A stretch of 7,119 bases of DNA from contig NZ_JABBOU010000133.1 in NCBI RefSeq assembly GCF_018853465.1, positions 1-7,119 on the forward strand. Reading direction: 5' to 3'. A program made the translations under genes and the position numbers. The stretch comes from Acidithiobacillus montserratensis (lineage in GTDB: Bacteria; Pseudomonadota; Gammaproteobacteria; Acidithiobacillales; Acidithiobacillaceae). How positions within the stretch are numbered: the first letter of the stretch is position 1; each line of letters begins with the position of its first letter. Of the stretch, positions 1 through 5,442 are shown piece by piece. Under the pieces are notes generated by a model that searched no databases, was not told the origin of the DNA, and saw only the letters and a list, made by a program, of their open reading frames with translations.

Positions 1-107
1 CCCCAAAGTTGACCCATCGTGACCACCCGTGCTTAAAATCACAACGACCAAAATGTTCCCTCTCCAGGGGTGCCCACGATCGCCAGAATCGGTGCCCACG
101 ATCAACA
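1..107 (-). mobile_element. Terminal part of an IS21-like insertion sequence (runs off the left edge)
   Basis: This stretch resembles the ends of IS21-family elements. On the minus strand it begins TGTTGATCGTGGGCACC at position 107 (on the plus strand it ends in CA) and carries subterminal repeats. A 13-bp direct repeat, GGTGCCCACGATC, occurs at 69-81 and 91-103 with a 22-bp period. Related GGTGGTCACGATGGGTCA and CAACTTTGGGG motifs follow toward position 1. Multiple terminal repeats and a TG...CA boundary are known family traits. The element interrupts a transposase reading frame of a different family (entry 108-292), which fixes its likely edge at 107. No istA or istB coding sequence lies inside the window, so the family call rests on the end sequence alone. 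Confidence 0.6.
69..103. repeat. 13-bp direct repeat inside the IS end
   Basis: GGTGCCCACGATC occurs at 69-81 and again at 91-103, separated by 9 bp. In IS21-family elements such subterminal repeats are thought to be transposase binding sites; that role is inferred here. Confidence 0.75.
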
Positions 108-292
108 GAATACGCACTTACAACCGTCTGACGCCCATCCACCATCCGCACCGGCGCAAATTCTTCCAGCAAAACGGCCACCTCGGTTTCGATGGCTTTT
201 TCAATCAGGGAACGTGCCGCACGTCGCAGCACGCCCTCAATACCCAGGCCAAGCTCTCCCATACCACCCTCAAATACGGTACTCTTTCCCAC
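108..292 (-). pseudogene. IS256-family transposase, N-terminal fragment, interrupted by an IS21-like element
   Basis: The reading frame starts at a GTG (290-292), preceded by an AGGAG ribosome site with a 6-nt spacer. It encodes about 61 residues before the IS21-like end. The protein has the N-terminal layout of IS256-type (mutator) transposases: a helix rich in R/A/E (LRRAARSLIEKAIETEV, about residues 22-38), then LLEEFAP and DGRQTVV (about 52-58), after which the family normally continues with an N-G-Y-x-P-x-R segment. That segment is absent because the IS21-like sequence begins at 107. The frame stays open into the IS to the window edge, but those residues are not transposase. The DDE catalytic domain is missing, so the fragment cannot transpose on its own. 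An in-frame ATG at 260-262 is an alternative start. The family call comes from recognising the N-terminal pattern, without a search. Confidence 0.6.
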
Positions 293-419
293 GGCGTACT
301 CCTTACGTTGCTTACTTGGTCGGAAACCCTTTGTAGCAACAGTACGCCACCTTATTCAAGTCAGTTGTAATCCGCCCGTACACCACTTTCGAGCATAGCT
401 CTTAACAGCGACGCCTGCT
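293..419. other. Leader and probable outer end of the IS256-like remnant
   Basis: This is noncoding sequence between the transposase fragment and the end of the toxin pseudogene. It holds the AGGAG ribosome site of the transposase at about 299-303. On the minus strand from 383 it also reads GTGTACGGGCGGATTACAA, which looks like an IS256-type terminus. The exact element end and target duplication cannot be fixed because the other end is not in the window. I see no other gene here. Confidence 0.35.
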
Positions 420-1435
420 TCAACCATTGCTGCACCCATTGATCGCTGTTTCCAGCGCGCGCAGGCGATCGACGATGGCATCGAAGGCGGGAGGCTCGCC
501 GATGAACATGCCGGCACCGATCATGCGCTGGAAGTCATCGCGCAACGCGGCTAGTGCGGTGTCTTCCGGAATCAGTTTGAGCTGCCCGGCCAGGCATGCG
601 TCGTAGTTGGCGTAGCTCGCGTTGTAGAAGATCTTCTTGTGTTTGACGACGTCTGCAAGCAGAGCGCGATCGACCACTGCGGCCTGCCATGTTCAATGTC
701 GGCCAACATCGCCAAGTCGTACCAATGGCGTGACAGACGTTCGGCGCCTGTGCGGAACTCTTCGCGCTGACATTCGACATGCATCAACGTCGCCTTCTCC
801 CAGAAGGTACGTGCTGGGGACAGCACACTGACCGTCGGCTGCGGGAATTCGAGTTCAGCGACATGTTCCGCAATGTCGGGCCGCACCACATGCTCCTCAT
901 TCGGCTCGGTGATGTTGCGGCCACCGAACTCGATCAGAACGCTGTTACCGACGTAGTCTCCGGATTTCTCCAGCACGGTCGGGTAGGGCACGCGCAACTG
1001 CTCGCCGTCATCGCTGATTTCAAGACGGAATGCGTCGGCGCTGAACTCGGTGGCCAGCATCTTCTGGAAGTGCGGCGCCACTACACCGTGAGCATGGTCG
1101 CGCACGAAGGACTTGAGATCCTCGCTGAATTTCTTCAGCCGATTGCGCGAGACCCCTTCGGCAAATGGATCGAAGGTTCCGTCCAGTCCTCGATAGTCGA
1201 GGGTGATGTCTACGTCCTCGGAGAAGCGTGCGATGGCTCCGAAAACTTTGGATAGTGAGGTGCCGCCCTTGAAGGCCATCGGAAGTCGATCGGGCATGGT
1301 GAACAGAGTCTGTAGCACCCAGCAGACCCATACATCTTTTTCCAGTACAACAGGTGAGCGTGCAAGCTGCGGAGCAAGCGCCCGGTAAATTTGGGACTGC
1401 TCCTCTCGTTCGAGATGCAGGAAGGACTCAGGCAT
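420..1435 (-). pseudogene. abiEii: AbiEii/AbiGii-type nucleotidyltransferase toxin, frameshifted
   Basis: This is the toxin half of a type IV toxin-antitoxin / phage abortive-infection pair. Family members have a DNA polymerase beta-like nucleotidyltransferase fold; related enzymes such as MenT modify tRNA 3' ends. Frame 1 (from ATG 1435) shows the core motifs: FKGGTSLSK (residues 55-63), SEDVD with acidic D74 and D76 (72-76), FWEKATLMH with K214 (211-219), and RHWYDLAMLAD with D240 (236-246). After codon 250 (about 688) the sequence stops looking like the family and ends at 572. The expected continuation (VDRALLADVVKHKKIFYNASYANYD..., ending RALETAING) lies in another frame and ends at 420. 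One lost base between about 684 and 688 explains the switch; restoring it gives 338 aa, my estimate of normal length. The start overlaps the antitoxin stop by 8 nt (ATGCCTGA), so translation is coupled. The catalytic motifs precede the break, so a residual truncated protein is conceivable. A sequencing error is the main alternative. Confidence 0.8.
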
Positions 1436-2048
1436 GAGCTGCCATCCGCTCGTTTCGGAAGATGGCGTCGCTCATCCACGCAGGCATCGAGCTGGTGGCT
1501 GACTTCAGCACCTCGAACTCGCTCGATCCCAGCTTGCGCCGAATCTTCTCGACGAGAGCTGGAGTCACTTCCTTCTTGCCGAGGTACCACATTGCCGCAA
1601 GCGCGAGCCCCGCAGGTCGGCCGGCTAGGGCCAGCTTGCGCTGACAGACGTGCTGCAGTCGGATCTCCATCTTGCCCACGCGGATGCGCTTTGACGGGCC
1701 CGATGTCACGAATACAGATTGGGTTGGAACCTGAGTGGTCAGTTCGAGCCGACGCGCAGCTTCGGCACCGTGAATCTGGACAACCGCCCCAGTGGTCTTG
1801 GCAACGGTCTCGGCCACCTTCAGCGGTTCAGGCATCACCTTGCCGACGAAACGGCTGACCTCAGGACGCACAAAGACGCCGCGCGTCACTCGCTCGATCG
1901 ACCCTGCCTTGACGAGGCGCGACAGAGTCTGATCGACGGACGCACGCGTGCCGCACTCAAGGAATGCCGTCGGGGTGAAAGGCTCCCCAATCGGCATCGC
2001 CTCGATGCGCTCGCGAATCAGCTCGGCGGTCTTGGTCGTCGTGTTCAT
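1428..2048 (-). CDS. abiEi: AbiEi-like antitoxin and transcriptional autoregulator (DUF6088-type)
   Basis: This 206-aa protein is the antitoxin partner of the AbiEii-type toxin. Known AbiEi proteins do not bind the toxin; they repress their own operon through an N-terminal winged helix and counter the toxin through the C-terminal part. Here residues about 8-62 fit a winged helix-turn-helix (TAELIRERIEAM, FTPTAFLE, ASVDQTLSRLVKAGSIERV, then the wing TRGVFVRP). The rest contains VVQIHGAEAARRLELTTQVPT (about 90-110) and a basic C-terminal helical region (QRKLALAGRPAGLALAAMWYLG). The frame is intact and ends 8 nt inside the toxin start. ATG 2048 was chosen because conserved-looking sequence begins directly after it and because a promoter sits immediately upstream. 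The open frame extends to 2138, but that extension runs across the promoter. There is no good Shine-Dalgarno sequence, which is consistent with leaderless translation. Confidence 0.78.
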   Translation of the reverse strand: MNTTTKTAELIRERIEAMPIGEPFTPTAFLECGTRASVDQTLSRLVKAGSIERVTRGVFVRPEVSRFVGKVMPEPLKVAETVAKTTGAVVQIHGAEAARRLELTTQVPTQSVFVTSGPSKRIRVGKMEIRLQHVCQRKLALAGRPAGLALAAMWYLGKKEVTPALVEKIRRKLGSSEFEVLKSATSSMPAWMSDAIFRNERMAAHA

Positions 2049-2076
2049 GTCTGAAAATATATGCGAGTTTCTGACA
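2048..2076. promoter_or_regulatory. Imperfect palindromic operator over the antitoxin promoter
   Basis: TGTCTGAAA (2048-2056) and TTTCTGACA (2068-2076) form an inverted repeat with 8 of 9 positions matching. The arms are separated by 11 bp and their centres by 20 bp, about two helical turns. The site spans the -10 box and the start codon. AbiEi proteins are known to bind inverted repeats in their own promoter, so this is the natural candidate operator; binding itself is inferred. Confidence 0.5.
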
Positions 2077-2084
2077 AACTGCAA
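2049..2084 (-). promoter_or_regulatory. Promoter of the abiE-like operon, probably giving a leaderless transcript
   Basis: On the minus strand a TTGCAG -35 box (2079-2084) and a TATATT -10 box (2056-2061) are separated by exactly 17 bp. Only 7 nt (TTCAGAC) separate the -10 box from ATG 2048, so transcription should begin 0-2 nt before the start codon or on it. No ribosome-binding sequence is visible, which agrees. Promoter activity is predicted from sequence only. Confidence 0.55.
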
Positions 2085-2200
2085 GTGCGACAGCTCGCTG
2101 GGGTGAGCGTGTGTCCCCTCTGGCAGCCAATGCTGCAATCCAACCGCTTGATTCGTCCGCGCGTAACTCGTGGATATGTAAGGCTCAGAATTCGGGCCTT

Positions 2201-2307
2201 TGCGGACTTCGGGCCAGTTCCAGGGAGCGAGGTCGAAGCGAGGAATGGCCTGGAGAGAGTGGAATGTGGCCCGGAACGGGCAATTCGGGTGGCTGGCGAA
2301 GTCCGCA
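2201..2307. repeat. 11-bp perfect inverted repeat enclosing a foldable 85-bp interior
   Basis: TGCGGACTTCG (2201-2211) is the exact reverse complement of CGAAGTCCGCA (2297-2307). Inside lie TCCAGG/CCTGGA and the hairpin GCCCG-GAA-CGGGC, so a transcript or single strand of about 107 nt could fold into a branched structure. The repeats are read directly; any function is unknown. Confidence 0.7.
2269..2281. repeat. Short GC hairpin
   Basis: GCCCG (2269-2273), a GAA loop and CGGGC (2277-2281) form a perfect 5-bp stem. There is no flanking T-run, so it is not a canonical intrinsic terminator. Confidence 0.5.
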
Positions 2308-2359
2308 GGCTTCCGCAGGAACCCCCAACAACACGCGGGAACCGGCGCGATCGGGCAAG

Positions 2360-2390
2360 AAAAAACCCCAACCGAGAACGGTTGGGTTTT
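2360..2390 (-). terminator. Rho-independent terminator of ssrA
   Basis: On the minus strand, just after the tmRNA 3' CCA, the sequence CCCAACCG-TTCT-CGGTTGGG (2367-2386) forms an 8-bp perfect stem with a tetraloop. It is followed, after one extra G, by six T residues (2360-2365). The opposite side has a four-T run, so it may also work weakly on the plus strand and shield ssrA from transcription coming from the island. Confidence 0.88.
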
Positions 2391-2395
2391 GTTAT

Positions 2396-2759
2396 TGGTG
2401 GAGGCGGCGGGAATTGAACCCGCGTCCGCAAGACCTAGACCACCGGATCTACATGCGTAGTTTGTCTATTGGCTTTAACCGCGCCACCCTCCGACAAACA
2501 GGATGATGCTACGGCGATTCTGCTTTTATTTAGGATCAGTTCCACAGACTAGAACAGACCCGATCCCGTGTTTCATGACCCTCCGCGCGCCTTTCGGCTC
2601 CGGATCCACGGACAAATCCGGGCAGGGGGCTCACTGATTAAGCAGCGAGGGCGTAATTGCTGTCGTTGGCAATTATGAATCTGCGACCAGTTTTAAGAGC
2701 AAACCGCAGCTCTGCATGCACCGAAGGCTTCGCGACCTGCGTCGAAGCCGGTCGCCCCC
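2396..2759 (-). ncRNA. ssrA: Transfer-messenger RNA (tmRNA), 364 nt
   Basis: tmRNA rescues ribosomes stalled on broken messages, with SmpB: it is charged with alanine, enters as a tRNA, then templates a degradation tag. The 5' end GGGGGCG (2759 downward) pairs with CGCCUCC, just before the 3' ACCA, to make a 7-bp acceptor stem with one G-U pair. A T arm follows the pattern GCGGG-UUCAAUU-CCCGC (2407-2423). The 3' CCA is encoded (ends at 2396), so both mature ends are fixed by pairing. The internal frame encodes ANDSNYALAA and a stop. The gene follows hslO on the same strand and is followed by its own terminator. Mature 5' processing by RNase P is expected from the family. It is a one-piece tmRNA, not the permuted two-piece type. 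The 3' end of ssrA is a common integration target for genomic islands. Confidence 0.96.
2638..2670 (-). CDS. tmRNA tag-peptide reading frame ANDSNYALAA
   Basis: The resume codon GCC lies at 2668-2670 and TAA at 2638-2640. The ten codons give A-N-D-S-N-Y-A-L-A-A. Compared with the E. coli tag ANDENYALAA only residue four differs (Glu to Ser). The terminal LAA is the degron recognised by ClpXP/ClpAP. It is not a free-standing gene: the longer open frame around it (to 2820) crosses the tRNA-like domain and is not translated as such. Confidence 0.93.
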   Translation of the reverse strand, partial: ANDSNYALAA

Positions 2760-2830
2760 TTTTACTGAAGGTTAGACTATTCAGCCTCGAAAAAGTTGCT
2801 GAAACTGGGCAGTCGTCCACCTAAGCCAGT

Positions 2831-2836
2831 ATCATA
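2831..2836 (-). promoter_or_regulatory. Possible -10 box of ssrA
   Basis: TATGAT on the minus strand lies 71 bp before the mature tmRNA 5' end, which would give a leader of about 65 nt for RNase P removal. The -35 region is poor (a GGCGTG-like sequence), so this is only a candidate. It sits in the 124-bp gap between hslO and ssrA. Confidence 0.35.
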
Positions 2837-2883
2837 GCCTAGAAGCCGTATTCACGCCACAGCGCTTTTGATCCACTTCAAAA

Positions 2884-3726
2884 TCAATGCAAAGCATGTT
2901 CCGGGGCAAAGAGCAGCGCTACATCCGCTTCGTCAAAGCGATAGACTTCCTGACAATACTCGCAGGTGACCACAATGGCTCCCTCACTGCGCAGAGTGTC
3001 CTCTGCTTCTGCTGACCCCAGGGAAATCAGCATGCGCTCTACCTTTTCACGGGAACAGGAACAGGCAAAGCCCAGCGCCTGGGGCTCATGCAAACGTACT
3101 GCGAAATCGGGAAAAATTTCCGGCAGGAACTGCTGAGGATGCGCCTTGAGTAAAGATAGATCTGAACCAACGGCGATGAATTGCGTGGCCAATTCCCAAT
3201 CTTCCTCTGCCAACACGCCGGGCAGGCGTTGCAGAAAGTAACCCCCGGCCTGCTGCAGTGACGGGTCTGCTACGAGCCGAAAATAAGCTGGCGACTGCAC
3301 CGATTCCGCAAAATACGCATTCAGGGAAAGAGTCAGACTCTCACGGAGTTCCACCAACCCCTGATATCGTTCTCGATCCATGCCCATATCGATCGTAATA
3401 GCCAACAGGGCATCGGGTAATTGCGATAAATCGACCGATACGCCCTCTTCCCAGCTTCCATAAGCGCGCATCCCGCCGGCTGCGGTCATTTCCGCCACCA
3501 GCAGTTTCAATGGACCCTTACTCTGCGCCTGAATAATCAAGCGTTCATAATTTTTCTGGGTAGTGGCCAGTAAGGCCAGCCCAACCAACACTTCCCCCAG
3601 CAACTGGGCGACTTCGGCCTGGCCCTGAAAATCCCGCAATACCCGCGCATAGATGGCATCCAGACGACAGCGCGCGCCCCGCAAAGGCAGGGTTTCCCAA
3701 TAAAAGCTCTGCGAAAAATCAGTCAT
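2884..3726 (-). CDS. hslO: Hsp33 redox-regulated chaperonin
   Basis: This 280-aa cytoplasmic holdase is activated by oxidation and unfolding. Reduced Hsp33 binds zinc through four cysteines; oxidants form disulfides, release the metal and expose a client-binding surface. The sequence shows the Hsp33 N-terminal domain (SFYWETLPLRGARCRLDAIYARVL..., GEVLVGLALLATTQK at about 44-58, QSKGPLKLLVAEMTAAGGMRAYG at about 68-90) and the zinc switch at the C terminus: CSC (C222, C224) and CEYC (C255, C258). Length is close to the usual 290. ATG 3726 is preferred because GAGG lies 6 nt upstream; an ATG at 3732 would have GAGG directly abutting it, and a TTG at 3738 is less likely. It overlaps the ttcA-like gene by 8 nt, so translational coupling is expected, and it is the last protein gene of the operon. 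Confidence 0.93.
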   Translation of the reverse strand: MTDFSQSFYWETLPLRGARCRLDAIYARVLRDFQGQAEVAQLLGEVLVGLALLATTQKNYERLIIQAQSKGPLKLLVAEMTAAGGMRAYGSWEEGVSVDLSQLPDALLAITIDMGMDRERYQGLVELRESLTLSLNAYFAESVQSPAYFRLVADPSLQQAGGYFLQRLPGVLAEEDWELATQFIAVGSDLSLLKAHPQQFLPEIFPDFAVRLHEPQALGFACSCSREKVERMLISLGSAEAEDTLRSEGAIVVTCEYCQEVYRFDEADVALLFAPEHALH

Positions 3727-4504
3727 GGTCATCCTCAAAATCCAAACCTTCCAGGCCCTTGCGCATTAACGGCAGCATGGCCCGCTGCAACTGCTTGAAC
3801 AAACGCGGATCACGGGTTTCCTGTTGGGCCAGCAATTCTTTCATGTGCTGGCGTTCCGTGGGTTTACCAAAGCAGGCGGGGCAGTTTTCATAAATTACCG
3901 GGAGCTGCTGCTCTTCAGCATGTTGGCGCATCTGCCGTTCGCGACAATACACCAGGGGCCGAATCACCCGTAAGTCGCCTTCACGTACCCGATAATGAGC
4001 TTTCATGGTCCGCATTTCCCCATTGTAAAACATAGACATGAAGAAGCTTTCGGCAAAGTCGTCGAGATGTTGGCCCAGCGCCAGCACATTGTAACCCTCC
4101 CGCCGGGCACAACGATACAGCACTCCTCTCCGCATCCGCGCACAAAAACTGCAATAGGACGGACGCAGCAGATGTTTCTTGGCCCGTTCATAAATATCCT
4201 GCCGCTCCAAAAAATAGGGGATTCTCAAAGACGCCATGTAGGGCACCAGTACTTGTGGGTCGTAATCCGGACTCATGGGATCAACCGTCGCCACACCCAA
4301 TTCAAAAGGCACCGGAAATTGACGCTGCATGGCCCGCAGCATATGCAATAAAGTGAGGGAATCCTTACCCCCGGATAAAGCCAGCAAGATACGATCACCG
4401 GGCTGGATCATGCGAAAATCCGCTACGGCCCGGCCAATCCGCCGCTGCAGGAGCTTGGGTACGGGCAGACGCGGCGCCACTGCAGGCTGCAAATCTGGAC
4501 TCAT
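3719..4504 (-). CDS. ttcA: TtcA-family tRNA 2-thiocytidine synthetase (PP-loop, Fe-S)
   Basis: TtcA puts sulfur on cytidine 32 of certain tRNAs, using ATP to activate the base and a [4Fe-4S] cluster held by cysteines. This 261-aa protein has the PP-loop SGGKDS (44-49), a CSFC pair (C118, C121) followed by the RMRRGVLYR block (123-131), LGQHLDDFAESFFMSMFYNGEM (143-163), RPLVYCRE (182-189) and a second cysteine pair CPAC (C208, C211). All correspond to TtcA landmarks. Differences from E. coli TtcA: it is about 50 residues shorter, GHHRDD is replaced by GQHLDD, and the CNLCGSQ segment reads CPACFGK. It may therefore be a TtcA-like paralogue with a different tRNA position or substrate. ATG 4504 overlaps the stop of hldA as ATGA; the end overlaps hslO by 8 nt. 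Confidence 0.8.
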   Translation of the reverse strand: MSPDLQPAVAPRLPVPKLLQRRIGRAVADFRMIQPGDRILLALSGGKDSLTLLHMLRAMQRQFPVPFELGVATVDPMSPDYDPQVLVPYMASLRIPYFLERQDIYERAKKHLLRPSYCSFCARMRRGVLYRCARREGYNVLALGQHLDDFAESFFMSMFYNGEMRTMKAHYRVREGDLRVIRPLVYCRERQMRQHAEEQQLPVIYENCPACFGKPTERQHMKELLAQQETRDPRLFKQLQRAMLPLMRKGLEGLDFEDDHD

Positions 4505-5442
4505 CCCGCACTCGGGGTGGCGAGTTCCTCAGGGCTGACCACCGCAGCGCCCAGTTTACCCACCACAATACCTGCCGCGCGGTTGGCCAGCTCTACGGCC
4601 TGGTCAATGGGCCAGCCCGCTGCCAGGGCCGTAGCCAGGGTGGCAATGACCGTATCTCCGGCACCGGTCACATCAAACACTTCGCGGGCCCTGGCGGGGT
4701 GATGATGAATGGCATTTCCTGTGAAAAGGGTCATCCCCTCTTCGCCCCGGGTCACCAGCAGTGCGTCCAACTGCAATTTTTGTCGCCATTCCTTTCCCAG
4801 GGCTAAAAAAGCCTCTTCACTGTTCCAGGTGCCGGCTACCGCCTGAAATTCACTCAGGTTTGGAGTAATGATGGTGGCTCCGGCATAGGGCCGATAATCC
4901 CGCCCCTTGGGGTCAATCAACACCGGCAAATCCGCTGCCCTCCCGGCGGCAATGAGGCTTTCCACCTCGCCTAAAGCACCCTTCCCGTAATCAGAGAGCA
5001 ACAGGGCACCCGCACCATCCAGCACCGCATGCAGTCCGGCGCGCATGGCGGCCCCATGCTCAGGGCTGGGCTGGGATTCAAAATCCATGCGCAGCAACTG
5101 CTGTTGATGGCCGATGACCCGCAATTTGACGGTGGTAGGATATGCGGCATCCGCAACCAATCGGGTCTGCACACCAGCCTTTTCCAGCAGGACAGAAAGT
5201 TGGGTGCCGGCCGCATCCTGACCGACTGGAGCCAGCAAATGGGCTTTCGCCCCTAAAGACACTACGTTGAGTGCCACATTGGCCGCCCCACCTGGACGTT
5301 CTTCTTCCCGTCGGACCTGGACCACTGGTACAGGCGCTTCGGGAGAAATCCGCTCAACTTTGCCAAACCAGTAACGGTCCAGCATCACATCACCGATGAT
5401 GGCGACATGGGCCTGATCGAGATTATGGAGAGCGCCTGGCAT
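4501..5442 (-). CDS. hldA: D-glycero-beta-D-manno-heptose-7-phosphate kinase (stand-alone RfaE1 domain)
   Basis: This PfkB/ribokinase-family enzyme phosphorylates C1 of heptose-7-phosphate with ATP in the ADP-L-glycero-D-manno-heptose pathway for the LPS inner core. Of its 313 residues, the N-terminal IIGDVMLDRYWFGKVERISPEAPVPVV block (about 15-41) is typical of the RfaE kinase domain. GGAANVALNVVSLG (51-64) is the PfkB substrate/nucleotide fold, and DVTGAGDT (257-264) holds the anion hole and catalytic base D263. E. coli HldE is bifunctional (477 aa); the cytidylyltransferase half is absent here, so a separate hldC/rfaE2 is expected elsewhere. ATG 5442 shares one base with the ugd stop (TAATG), pointing to termination-reinitiation; there is no clear ribosome site. 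The in-frame extension upstream to 5592 lies inside ugd and is not family-like. The gene ends in the ATGA overlap with the ttcA-like gene. Confidence 0.92.
   Translation of the reverse strand: MPGALHNLDQAHVAIIGDVMLDRYWFGKVERISPEAPVPVVQVRREEERPGGAANVALNVVSLGAKAHLLAPVGQDAAGTQLSVLLEKAGVQTRLVADAAYPTTVKLRVIGHQQQLLRMDFESQPSPEHGAAMRAGLHAVLDGAGALLLSDYGKGALGEVESLIAAGRAADLPVLIDPKGRDYRPYAGATIITPNLSEFQAVAGTWNSEEAFLALGKEWRQKLQLDALLVTRGEEGMTLFTGNAIHHHPARAREVFDVTGAGDTVIATLATALAAGWPIDQAVELANRAAGIVVGKLGAAVVSPEELATPSAG

Larger units (their letters stand above)
2085..2359. other. Gene-free, repeat-rich spacer between the antitoxin promoter and ssrA
   Basis: No reading frame here resembles a known protein, and the open frames that cross it run on into the tmRNA gene. 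It contains an 11-bp perfect inverted repeat (2201-2211 with 2297-2307), a GC hairpin (2269-2281), and a nested TCCAGG/CCTGGA pair (2219-2224, 2249-2254). Direct repeats are TTCGGGCC (2191-2198, 2208-2215), AATTCGGG (2189-2196, 2282-2289) and TCCGCAGG (2302-2309, 2312-2319). It lies between the accessory genes and the 3' end of ssrA, where an island attachment site would be expected. No integrase is visible in the window. Confidence 0.5.

Noticed and set aside
684..694. Programmed -1 ribosomal frameshift in the toxin gene
   Set aside because: A -1 shift would restore the frame, but there is no X-XXY-YYZ slippery heptamer or homopolymer at CATGGCAGGCC, so mutation or sequencing error is more likely.
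779..1255. Plus-strand open frame of 158 codons opposite the toxin gene
   Set aside because: It mirrors the conserved nucleotidyltransferase frame and shows no recognisable domain of its own.
2049..2138. N-terminal extension of the antitoxin to ATG 2138
   Set aside because: It would translate through the promoter and palindrome and adds residues unlike the family's N terminus.
2161..2340. Integron attC site or CRISPR-like repeat in the spacer
   Set aside because: There are no GTTRRRY/RYYYAAC core pairs flanking the arms, and no regularly spaced repeat-spacer pattern.
2085..2395. Duplicate of the ssrA 3' end as an attR site
   Set aside because: I found no convincing second copy of the T-arm/acceptor sequence in the window; ACGCGGGAACC near 2333 matches too briefly.
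2045..2506. Several open frames crossing the spacer and the ssrA 3' end on both strands
   Set aside because: They run through the tmRNA acceptor/T-arm and terminator and give the usual artefact peptides (such as AGIEPAS) seen when tRNA-like genes are translated.
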